NCBI GenBank assembly: GCA_944989445.1
Contig: CALYLW010000435.1
Coordinates: 370,132 to 434,131 of the forward strand
Direction of reading: 5' to 3'
Length of the DNA: 64,000 nt
DNA from: Ampullaceana balthica
Lineage: Eukaryota > Mollusca > Gastropoda > Lymnaeidae
A model generated the notes under the pieces. The model did not search any database and was not told the origin of the DNA. It saw only the letters and a program-made list of their open reading frames with translations. The position numbers and the translations under genes are program-made. Shown here piece after piece: positions 55,309 through 64,000 of this stretch; positions within the stretch are counted from its first letter, which is position 1; each line of letters opens with the position of its first letter.

Positions 55309-55769
55309 CTTTTAAGTATAAATTTGAAATTTTAATACAGTTTTATAGTGAAGTGTATTTTAAGTATTAAATTAAATATTTTAATTAGGTGTTAATTTAG
55401 AAATGTTTTTTCGAAAGTGTGACGTACTTTAAGGGGGTGGGGTCGCGAGATTTGTGACAGTTTGTGACAGGGGCAGGGGGGGTCAAAAATGGTCAAAAAT
55501 AGCGTGACGTACTTTATGGACGGCCTCTAAGACCAAGCAGTTGTTTCTTTTACTTCTAGAAAACACAGGAAATGCTGATGAATTATTTCAGAATATCCAC
55601 CTCCTGGGTTACATATATATAGTGCATTGTCAGTTACATCTGTTCTTGGTGACTTTGGTCCGGTGTGCAATCAAGTATTACTGAAAAGTCTTTAGCTGAT
55701 TTCCATATTCCTAACTACTATAATGTTCCTTACCTTATTTCCTTATCAACGAAATGAGCTCATTTCGAA

Positions 55770-56160
55770 TTAGCTTTCCCGAGCAGTGATCATGAATTTC
55801 ATAGATTGTATTCTTGGTATATGTTCCTGCAAAACCGTATCAAATTTCGCCAGCAATCCATCGAGACCCAGGAAGTTTCCATAGTGTGCCCGATGTAGTT
55901 TATCGACTGAACTGTGAAAAGCCATGTTTTGCTCAGCCAGAAATTTGACAAATGTCATGAGGCGTTGAAATACACTAAGCCAACGAATATTTTCACAATT
56001 TATTAATTTTTGGCTTTGCTTGTCAATTGTGCATCGTTTTGTTACCCTGTTTTCCAGCTCAAACCATTCAAAAGTAATAGATACTATATGTCCCTTTGGT
56101 TTCTCCTGATTAGACAGTCTCACGCTGGCATTTTTCCAGTCAGCAATCCCGTCGAATCCC
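55770..56160 (-). pseudogene. hAT transposase, upstream catalytic-region fragment of copy B
   Basis: The minus-strand frame 55770-56123 (117 codons) reads HIVSITFEWFE, IRWLSVFQRLMTFVKFLAEQ, NMAFHSSVDKLH and NFLGLDGLLAKFDTVLQEHI. The RWLSVxQRLxTFVxFLAEQNxAFRG...GNFLGLxELxAKFD pattern is typical of the DUF4371-containing hAT transposases, located N-terminal to the LQNFxFxVS segment found at 52.9 kb. It ends at a frame break. This confirms the transposase runs right to left through copy B. Confidence 0.85.
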
Positions 56161-56349
56161 AGAGCAGATAAAGGTTTGCCAAAAAGTTAGCAACAGAAGC
56201 AAAACATTTTGTTCTTAGCTGCTAATTATATAAGACATTCGGTTGACAACTTCTCCATTTTCGATAATTCGTTTGCAGTATGTTGTAGAAAATTTCCGTC
56301 AAATGATATATTTGGAATATCATTATCTACATTTTTTTCTAAATACTTA

Positions 56350-56614
56350 CTAAAATGCTAAGTAATTTTTTTTTATAATTAGGATTAAGGGTTATTATAA
56401 TATTTTATTAGTTTTTTTTCTATTTATTTTTCCTTAAAAAATAAATATAAAGTTTTCTTGGTATCATTGTTTTTTGTTTTTTTTAAAAACAAGTTTTATA
56501 TTAAAGTGGTAAGATTTAAAAAAAGCTGTAAAAATGCTTAGCCAAAGTGCGGGACCATGAAAAGCGCGGGGCTCAAGGTGTTGCCTCGTTCGCCTTGCCC
56601 TAAAACCGGCCCTG
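56350..56614. repeat. Terminal region of hAT copy B shared with 31389-31657
   Basis: Near-identical 265-bp block ending CCGGCCCTG, used above to pair the two copies. It is not an open frame. Confidence 0.85.
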
Positions 56615-56622
56615 GCCATGAC

Positions 56623-57366
56623 GACTGGTTTGTGTGTGTGTGTGTGTGTGTGCGTGTGTGTGTGGGGGGGGGGAGATGACAAGAGAGTGGAGTGACAGAG
56701 GATGGAAATTTTGGAATTAATTTAATTTAAAAAAACAACAGTACCCAATTTGGAACCGTGACGATTTGCTTCTGGGGGGGGGGATGAGGTAAGTAGTCGT
56801 GGCTTTAGTCATTACATCGCTATTTTTCTGCTTTAGTTGTACACTACAATGGGAAGCATGATCGCACACAAACATTATGACGTTGAATACATTATCAGTG
56901 TAGTGTTATCGGTGGCATCCAATTTTGGGAAGATAAAGTAAAGCTATCGTTCTGACGAAAGAGAAGACAAGATATTTTTTAAATCTATAAAGTACCCAAA
57001 CATTTCCTGTGTCGTTCAAACGGTGTCAGACTCATCGACCTCAGCAAATAGGGCTCAACACGAAGGGCCCCCCTCTGGTAAATGTGGCCTCGTTCAGAAA
57101 GACAACAGTCGATACAATAGGGCACTTAAAAAGAGGGGGGGGGCAGACGAAGCGACCTCAACCCAACATAGCTCTGTACACCAAATAACTATTGTCAATT
57201 AGGTCCCGACCAAAAGGTTCCTTATGAAGACCCCCACCCAGTCAGGGGGGGGGTGTCAGTTAAAGGGCCACAGAACATCAGAACAGTTGCAAATAATCAT
57301 TTGTCGACCTAATAATTTCAGTCAGTCATTTATTTTTCCTTAGCATAAAACTGGTTACTGGTGTGG
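56623..57366. other. Unassigned spacer with (TG)n
   Basis: A TGTGTG microsatellite lies at about 56629-56662, followed by a G-run. G-runs also lie at 56775-56783, 57136-57144 and 57245-57252. No gene recognised. Confidence 0.45.
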
Positions 57367-57480
57367 ACAGAGCCGTCTTAACGCATAGGCCCGTTTACTG
57401 GTGTGGACAGAGCCGTCTTACCGCATAGGCCCGTTGGGCATTTGTCCGGGGGCCCACGAGCATAGGGGCCCCATGCGAAT
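57367..57480. mobile_element. Partial MITE of the CAGAGCCGTCTTAAC family, start duplicated
   Basis: CAGAGCCGTCTTAACGCATA followed by GGCCCGTT appears at 57367 and again at 57408 with a shared TTTACTGGTGTGGA, i.e. a ~43-bp tandem duplication of the end. It then continues into GAGCATAGGGGCCCCATG. Related to 4580-4751 and 36161-36340. Confidence 0.7.
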
Positions 57481-57836
57481 ATGTTGTAGGGTTTCGGAAA
57501 ACTCGTATAAAATTTAGTATTATTTTATAAAAATCTCATAATTTTGTGTTTATATGCGAAAGGGCCATTTAAGTTTATCAATCACTTCCAACCTTGACCT
57601 TCTTTTTATTTTCTTTTTTTTTGTTGTAAATATCATAAGTAATACTATACAAAATTTAAATAAAATCTCTTTTCCCTGTTTTTCATGCTTAATATTGATT
57701 ATATTTGCAGCTGTACAGCATGCATGACTTAACAACAATTTTGTTGAAATTAGTATAGTGACAATAAAATAAATAATTCATTTTAATATTATCAACCATT
57801 TTTTTTATTTTGTAAAGACTGCTCTTGGTGTGGACA
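57481..57836. other. AT-rich spacer
   Basis: About 355 bp of AT-rich sequence following the partial MITE; a 62-codon minus-strand frame (57550-57738) is unremarkable. Confidence 0.4.
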
Positions 57837-58693
57837 TTAGTGATAGTGGACCTTTTTGTCTGGGACTTTAGTGATAGTGGACATTTTTGTCTGGGACTTT
57901 AGTGATAGTGGACCTTTTTGACAGGGACTTTAGTGATAGTGGACCTTTTTGACAGGGACTTTAGTTATAGTGGACCTTTTTGTCTGGGACTTAAGTGATA
58001 ATGGACCTTTTTGTCTGGGACTTTAGTTATAGTGGACCTTTTTGACAGGGACTTTAGTGATAGTGGACCTTTTTGTCTGGGACTTTAGTGATAATGGACC
58101 TTTTTGTCTGGGACTTTAGTTATAGTGGACCTTTTTGACAGGGACTTTAGTGATAATGGACCTTTTTGTCTGGGACTTTAGTTATAGTGGACCTTTTTGT
58201 CTGGGACTTTAGTTATAGTGGACCTTTTTGTCTGGGACTTTAGTTATAGTGGACCTTTTTGTCTGGGACTTTAGTTATAGTGGACCTTTTTGTCTGGGAC
58301 TTTAGTGATAATGGACCTTTTTGTCTGGGACTTTAGTTATAGTGGACCTTTTTGACAGGGACTTTAGTGATAGTGGACCTTTTTGTCTGGGATTTTAGTG
58401 ATAATGGACCTTTTTGTCTGGGACTTTAGTTATAGTGGACCTTTTTGACAGGGACTTTAGTGATAATGGACCTTTTTGTCTGGGACTTTAGTTATAGTGG
58501 ACCTTTTTGTCTGGGACTTTAGTTATAGTAGACCTTTTTGTCTTGGACTTTAGTTATAGTGGACCTTTATGTCTGGGACTTTAGTTATAGTGGACCTTTT
58601 TGTCTGGGACTTTAGTTATAGTGGACCTTTTTGTCTGGGACTTTAGTGATAGTGGACCTTTTTGTCTGGGACTTAAGTGATAGTGGACCTTTT
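57837..58693. repeat. 31-bp minisatellite, about 28 units
   Basis: The unit is GGGACTTTAGTTATAGTGGA plus CCTTTTTGTCT. Variants GTGATA/GTTATA, AATGG and GACAG recur in blocks (for example around 58000-58160 and 58320-58480), suggesting higher-order duplication. Confidence 0.95.
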
Positions 58694-58748
58694 TTCATAG
58701 GCCAAAACAGTCGACGCGCTTGAATTGATGTTAGATACCTTTAGTTGC

Positions 58749-58945
58749 AAAACAGTCGTAGTCATTCACTAAGACAGTTGTAGTCAGTCACTAAGACAGT
58801 CCTAGTCAGAGACTAAGACAGTAAGGCGTTTGTAGTTGGACGCTGACAGTCGTAGTCAGACAATAAGACAGTCGTAGTCAGTCACTAAGACAGTCGTAGT
58901 CAGACACTAAGACAGTCGTAGTTAGAAACTAAGACAATTCTTAGC
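58749..58945. repeat. 22-bp minisatellite, about 9 units
   Basis: Units of GACAGTCGTAGTCAGTCACT plus AA, with variants (TTGTAG, GACACT, CCTAGTCAGAGA). Imperfect. Confidence 0.85.
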
Positions 58946-60205
58946 CATAGTTAGGCAGTTGTATTTGCTAGACAGAAGTAATTGTATGATATTCTCTTTA
59001 AGTGCGTTATTGTATGATATTTTAATGTGTTGAATGTGGACCAGAAAGTTTTGGCAAAACTATTTTAAACGAGCGAGGGGGTGTGACAGTTATAATTTGA
59101 GCGTGAAAGAATGACTTTCTTACTTTAACAAATTAAATTATATTTGAATTGCATACGTGTATAATAGGGAGTTAGGCACGCACGCACGCATACACACACA
59201 CGCACGCACGCACACACAAACACACACACTAGCTCAAATTATTTTCATGTATTACTGCTTCCTCTTTGGATGGCCATTATTAAATGCCCTGAAATGTCCT
59301 TCTGATGCAAACAGTATAAATTAGCTTAAACCTTTTAGTTTTACAATCTCTTCTTTTGTTATTTACAGTACACAATACAAACAGACGGACACAGCTGTCG
59401 TCACGTCATGCATGTCAGTGTCAACAGTGGGACATGCGCGTGCCTGCGCCATGGATGGGTGTGCGTGGGTGGGTGGGTGAGTGCGTGCATGGGAGGGCTG
59501 GGCCGGTGGGTGTGTCGGATGATTGACTCCAATCAAACACCGGAACACAACATCTTGTTATATAACAGTCAAGTGTCAACGGGACTACCACCCCCACCCC
59601 AACACCAACAGCATGATACCAAAACAAAATGACCCAGGCGTTCAGGCACATCAGATCCCCTCGATTGTTCATAAAGTTTACCCATAATTCCATCCCCTCA
59701 CCGGAAGCAGCTAATTATCACCGTGTCAAAAGTGCGTGCGCGCCATGTTTTTGGAGGGCTGCCCAAAAAGGATGTGATCGCCATTCTGAGTCCAGGAAGA
59801 AGTCAACACATTTTCCTTCACGGACAATAAATCGCCGTGGACGCGTTGGGGCGTTCTTGTTGTTAATTCATTCCAATTTTATGCAATTTACATTTTATCC
59901 CAATTTCAAACGGCTTTTCATTTACATGAGCACTGCGGAGGATGGGCTTGAGGCCATACCAATAGCACGTACGCTACAGACTATCATAAACATGCTTTTA
60001 AGCGTAGCGTTTGACGACGGATTTCCTGCGTTATCCAGCGGTTGAATGCCGTGCAAATTTATCGAGCGCATGTCCGTATTATTCCACGTTGTGTCTGCAG
60101 TGACAGAAGACAGCGACCAATTTCAGCGGACCGTGAAAATGTAGGGTTCAAAACGGAATTTCTAATAATAATATTAAATTAAACATTCGGGTTTCGTTTA
60201 CAGCA
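58946..60205. other. Unassigned DNA with a (CA)n/(CGCA)n microsatellite
   Basis: The microsatellite lies at about 59176-59230. 59390-60050 is of moderate GC content, with a 138-codon plus-strand frame (59629-60045) that shows no domain I recognise. 60050-60200 has nothing notable. Confidence 0.4.
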
Positions 60206-60583
60206 ATTGTGACTCAGGTGAGGTCGTGATGACAACATTGCGTCATCTGGTACACCCCAGTGTGACCCAGGTGAGGTCGTGATGACAACATTGCGTCATC
60301 TGGTACACCCCAGTGTGACCCAGGTGAGGTCGTGATGACAACATTGCGTCATCTGGTACACCCCAGTGTGACCCAGGTGAGGTCGTGATGACAACATTGC
60401 GTCATCTGGTACACCCCAGTGTGACCCAGGTGAGGTCGTGATGACAACATTGCGTCATCTGGTACACCCCAGTGTGACCCAGGTGAGGTCGTGATGACAA
60501 CATTGCGTCATCTGGTACACCCCAGTGTGACCCAGGTGAGGTCGTGATGACAACATTGCGTCATCTGGTACACCCCAGTGTGA
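60206..60583. repeat. 53-bp array, 7 units, essentially identical
   Basis: Unit GTGACCCAGGTGAGGTCGTG, ATGACAACATTGCGTCATCT, GGTACACCCCAGT. Units 2-7 appear identical; the first differs at one base (GTGACTCAGG). Each unit contains the inverted word GATGAC-AACATTGC-GTCATC. Confidence 0.97.
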
Positions 60584-61102
60584 CGCCCACTGTCTACACT
60601 GAACAGTTATTTATGCACACACAAAAATTCAACTTCACACCTTTTTTTTGTGTCCCATAACCTCGTGATCGTTGGATTTCTAAGGTTTCCATTATAACTT
60701 TCTGGAGACTTGGTAGACCTTGGCGGCGCCCATCTCCTTTCCAAGTCAGCTGAGGACTTTTTAGCTATAGTCATTCATCAAAATTTTTATTGTGGCTTTA
60801 ACGTGGGCTCGTTCCCACGTCCTTCAGCTTGTGAGGCGAGCGCACTATGGACTTCGCTATTCATGGTGCAAAGTGTTTTTCGTCCCGTTTGTTGCGCGGC
60901 GTTGGTCACCCGCGCAGCTTAAAGAGAGTCTTATGTCAATGTGCTTTACTTAGGGTTAGGTTGACAGCAGAGTGACACAATGGCGGATCCCATGTCCCTA
61001 AGTCAATGTGCTAACCCACTGCCCCCACCCAAAAAAACTTTATTTGTTTGTGTTACATTAGCTGTAACCTTGGTATTGGTTGCCTTGTTTGGTCTCCTAG
61101 TA
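60584..61102. other. Unassigned spacer
   Basis: About 520 bp; a 70-codon frame (60710-60922) is unremarkable. Confidence 0.4.
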
Positions 61103-61212
61103 CAGTGCTTCTCAAACTTTTGAGTATTGCGGACCGACAGCCAGGAGTTTTTTCCATATCACCAGGGACCGGTGCATTAGTTTCCCTTTACTGACGTGGT
61201 AGAGAAATTAGC

Positions 61213-61343
61213 TCCTACATGTCCTACATGTCCTACATGTCCTGCATGTCCTACATGTCCTGCATGTCCTACATGTCCTACATGTCCTACATGTCCTACA
61301 TGTCCTACATGTCCTACATGTCCTACATGTCCTACATGTCCTA
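61213..61343. repeat. 9-bp minisatellite (CTACATGTC), about 14 units
   Basis: Starts about 110 bp inside the hAT terminus at 61103, replacing the sequence expected from the MITE at 48600. One variant (CTGCATGTC) recurs. Confidence 0.93.
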
Positions 61344-61540
61344 CAGCCCTAAACTAAAACATTCGGCATGATTTCGGCTTGTTTTAAGCTACACCGAACA
61401 ATTCTGAAAGGAATTATTAAATCTTGATTGGTTATTTACGATTGTATTCTTTCGTATTAAAATGGTTTCAAGTTGACAGTGTTTAAATAAATGTGTATTC
61501 TGACTTAGGTCTAGGTTTCAATAAACTTAAACTTAAACTT

Positions 61541-63700
61541 GATGCTACACGCAATGGAGAAAGAACGTTCATACTTTTCCTGTACTTTGTCTTTACAATG
61601 TTCATCGTTGAGCAACCAGTCTCACATAGGTAAGATGAAGGAAATGGAACAAGATCATTGAGAACAATTTTGTCAAGTTCATGATATTTTGCACTCTCGT
61701 GAATTCAAAAGGATACATTACAGGTCACAGTTCCGAATTTTTTAAAAACTCTTCATACGCAGTTAACTCCAGCTATATGTCTTGCAAATTTTTACTAACA
61801 AATAAACCTTCGATGAAATAAATGAATTGCGTATCCATCCGGTAATTAGATTTCGAAACGGTTGATTAATTTTGTCAAAATTAAATAGTCAATTATGACG
61901 TTTTATAGGGATGGATCATCAAACTCTTCTTCTGCATTATTGATAATTGTTTGCCAAATTGGGAAACATATCCAAACAATCTGCTGAATCTCGACTCTTC
62001 CGTGCTTCTAGTTTTCTTTTCTGCAATTGTAAAGCATGGAGCCATCCTTCCTTGCAATGAGACATTGAACTAATTTAAAATGACAAAGACATCAGTCACG
62101 TAAGCCATGACATGACTGTCCAATTCACATTTCGACATAGTTGAGACCAATCCGATTTTATCTACGGAAGACATTGGTTGAGTTCTCTTAGTAATTTCAA
62201 AAACATTCTTGACTGTACTTTTCCCCAAGACAACCATTGCACATCGGCATCCAGTAAAATCTGTTTGTGTTGACATTTGCTTGGTGGTTAAACTTTCACG
62301 GAGAACAAAACATTGAAGAGTACTTGGCCAATTTCAGCTGTTAAAATTCCTGCGCTTCAATATTACAAGCCATTACGTCCATGCGTTGAACTACTGTGTC
62401 ATTTGAGATTGTCTGGGCCACTTTTTTTGTCGCAGTTCCACCTAACATTTGAGACTGTCTGGGTCACTTTCTTTGTCGCAGTTCCACCTAACATTTGAGA
62501 TTGTCTGCGCCACTTTCTTTGTCACATTTCCACCTAACATTTGAGACTATCTGGAACACTTTCTTTGTCACATAGTTCCACCTAACATTTGAGACTGTCT
62601 GGGCCACTTTCTTTGTCGCAGTTCCACCTAACATTTGAGACATCTGGGCCACTTTCTTTGTCACAGTTCCACCTAACATTTGAGACTGTCTGGGCCACTT
62701 TCTATGTCACATAGTTCCACCTAACATTTGAGACTGTCTGGGCCACTTTCTTTGTCACAGTTCCACCTAACATTTGAGACTATCTGGGCCACTTTCTTTG
62801 TCGCAGTTCCACCTAACATTTGAGACTGTCTGGGCCACTTTCTTTGTCACATAGTTCCACCTAACATTTGAGAATGTCTGGGCCACTTTCTTTGTCGCAG
62901 TTCCACCTAACATTTGAGACATCTGGGCCACTTTCTTTGTCACAGTTCCACCTAACATTTGAGTCTGTCTGGGCAACTTTCTTTGTCACAGTTCCACCTA
63001 ACATTTGAGACTGTCTGGGCCACTTTCTTTGTAACAGTTCCACCTAACATTTGAGACTGTCTCGGCCACTTTCTTTGTCGCAGTTTCACCTAACATTTGA
63101 GACTGTCTGGGCCACTTTCTTTGTCGCAGTTCCACCTAACATTTGAGACTGTCTGGGCCACTGTCTTTGTCTCAGTTTGAACTAACATTTGAGACTGTCT
63201 GGACCACTATCTTTGTCACAGTTCCACCTAACATTTGAGACTGTCTGGGCCACTCCCTTTGTCTCAGTTCGAACTAACATTTGAGACTGTCTGGGCCACT
63301 TTCTTTGTCGCAGTTCCACCTAACATTTGAGACTGTCTGGACCACTTTCTTTGTCACAGTTCCACCTAACCTTTCTAAACACACCGCCTTAATGCACCTT
63401 ACTACAAACGCTTCACCGAATGTATGTTTTTCTTAGCCTCGGCAAATCACAGTGATACCTTTACGAAGGTCGCAATGCCCAAGTATTATGTGTGATGAAT
63501 CATAGATAAGTTTCTGACAGATTTTTAAATCATCTTCCTTTCTTTCGAAGAACCATTTGGGTTTTGAACATATGCCTAGTAGTTGAATGCCTCTGAAGTT
63601 TGAGGGCTTCATTGCATTTGATAGAACATCGCCGCAAGTATCACATTGAGGTCTTGCGATACCAGAGTCATCCACACTCACAAAACCGAGTCGTGGAATA
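61541..63700 (-). pseudogene. hAT transposase (BED finger, ZBED5/SCAND3-like), interrupted by a 46-bp array
   Basis: Read on the minus strand from about 63700: LGFVSVDDSGIARPQCDTCG, DVLSNAMKPSNF gives the BED finger cysteines. After a one-base frameshift a second frame supplies RHSTTRH (the finger histidines), then FFERKEDDLK. The 46-bp array (62397-63372) follows in place of the catalytic core. Beyond it, ILLDADVQWLSWGKV (about 62200-62250) matches the hAT TDVRWLSRGKV motif, and PSSYLCETGCSTMNIVKTKY at about 61585-61660 matches the C-terminal TTYLCExGFS...LKTKYR dimerisation box. Multiple stops and frameshifts. The order is right for one gene, about 2.1 kb. Confidence 0.88.
62397..63372. repeat. 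46-bp minisatellite inside the hAT pseudogene, about 21 units
   Basis: Unit TTTGAGACTGTCTGGGCCAC, TTTCTTTGTCGCAGTTCCAC, CTAACA, with frequent variants (GTCACA, ACATAGTT insertions, GACATC deletions) and pairs of variants repeating together (62490-62700 versus 62760-62960), suggesting larger duplicated blocks. Confidence 0.93.
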
Positions 63701-64000
63701 AATGATAACTTCGTGTCCCTCGCTAGACATAGACGGGGAGGTTGGGAAGCAAAAGAATTCCACGTGACGACAATGTTGTATGGCACTGCTCAGCAGATGA
63801 AGCAGGTTGCCCAGGTATTAACCAAAGCCTTAAGAGACAGAGTCTCATGCCAAAAGAATCTGTAGAAGAATATATTAAGTCAACTTTTAGAGTGAAGCTA
63901 GTAAGAATTCGTTTTACCGAAGAAGTTTTATTGTCATCTATGAAGAAAAGTCCAAATTTGTTTGATGCTCAGCATTCATATTTCATCTCTTTATAAACAT

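Larger units (their letters stand above)
53656..55525 (+). mobile_element. GGCCGTCC-ended TIR element, copy 3, with orphan zinc-finger gene
   Basis: Left end GGGGCCGTCCATAAAGTACG, right end CGTACTTTATGGACGGCC; TCTAA flanks both sides (53651-53655 and 55526-55530), a probable 5-bp TSD. It resembles the element at 2752-4787 along its length, including the hAT MITE at the same internal position, but lacks the second MITE. It is inserted in hAT copy B. Confidence 0.85.
48142..56614 (-). mobile_element. 8.5-kb hAT transposon, copy B, with perfect TSD GCCATGAC and nested insertions
   Basis: GCCATGAC lies at 48134-48141 and 56615-56622. The left end is CAGGGCCGGCCCTAGAGTAT and the right end reversed CAGGGCCGGTTTTAGGGCAA; both continue into GGGGCCC/GAGCCCC and AAGGC words. 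Transposase remnants on the minus strand run from about 56160 (N-terminal side) through 53000-52200 to about 50400 (C-terminus). Nested inside are a MITE (48500-48687), the 40-bp array (48776-50359), a 1.7-kb insert (50486-52212) itself holding another hAT, and the GGCCGTCC zinc-finger element (53656-55525). The net backbone is therefore about 4.8 kb without the array excess. Confidence 0.9.
61103..64000 (-). mobile_element. hAT transposon, 3' part, running off the right edge (CAGTGCTTCTCAAAC family)
   Basis: The left terminus CAGTGCTTCTCAAACTTTTG with GCGGACCG and CACCAGGGACCGGTG matches the first ~100 bp of the MITE at 48500. Transposase remnants follow on the minus strand from 61545 to about 63700. 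No right terminus is visible before 64000, where 63742-63996 holds an unrecognised plus-strand frame. Confidence 0.8.

Noticed and set aside
59629..60045. Host gene exon, 138 codons
   Set aside because: Mixed composition without domain or neighbouring exons; frames overlap on the other strand.

Overview
The window is eukaryotic, gene-poor, AT-rich DNA from an invertebrate, most plausibly a mollusc. The evidence is eukaryotic tRNA sequence with internal promoter boxes, many hAT-superfamily transposase relics, non-LTR retrotransposon fragments, a short TTAGGG-type telomeric repeat and more than twenty unrelated minisatellites. The animal origin is firm; mollusc is an inference from the overall repeat character. 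I recognise no intact host protein-coding gene. The only intact-looking gene is a tRNA-Asp (GTC) at 31964-32035, minus strand. Layout: 0-9 kb holds a 15-bp minisatellite, a TIR element, a 2-kb GGCCGTCC-ended element with a decayed zinc-finger gene, and a 2.5-kb AT-rich dispersed repeat. 9-23 kb is mostly minisatellites (35, 39/32, 32, 83, 39, 27 and 48 bp units), with an antisense LINE fragment at 20.9-22.1 kb split by a second reverse transcriptase fragment. 23-31 kb holds a GGCCGTCC element with ~530-bp tandem units, then a 4.6-kb hAT element (25756-30349) with 8-bp target-site duplications (TSDs). Inside that hAT are a split transposase 3' end, another hAT with a BED finger, a captured zinc-finger gene fragment and a 25-bp array. 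30.8-41 kb is a rearranged hAT (copy A): its two termini lie 9.3 kb apart, both facing right, with reverse-complementary TSDs. This implies a ~5.2-kb inversion that also carried the tRNA-Asp, several minisatellites and an interstitial telomeric repeat. 41-48 kb is largely unassigned, with one hAT-like element (42272-43810) holding a tRNA-Val-like sequence. 48142-56614 is hAT copy B of the same family, with perfect 8-bp TSDs, swollen by nested insertions and by a 40-bp array amplified from its own transposase 3' end. 57-61 kb holds further minisatellites. 61.1 kb to the right edge is the 3' part of another hAT on the minus strand, with a 46-bp array in its coding region. The sequence reads as layered transposition: hAT elements act as landing sites for MITEs (short non-autonomous elements) and for a GGCCGTCC family carrying an unrecognised C2H2 zinc-finger gene. 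Several arrays appear to be seeded from transposon sequence (40-bp, 25-bp, 9-bp and possibly the box-A-like 39/32-bp array). The most interesting items are the zinc-finger element present three times, the TSD-documented inversion, and minisatellites born from transposase or terminal sequence.
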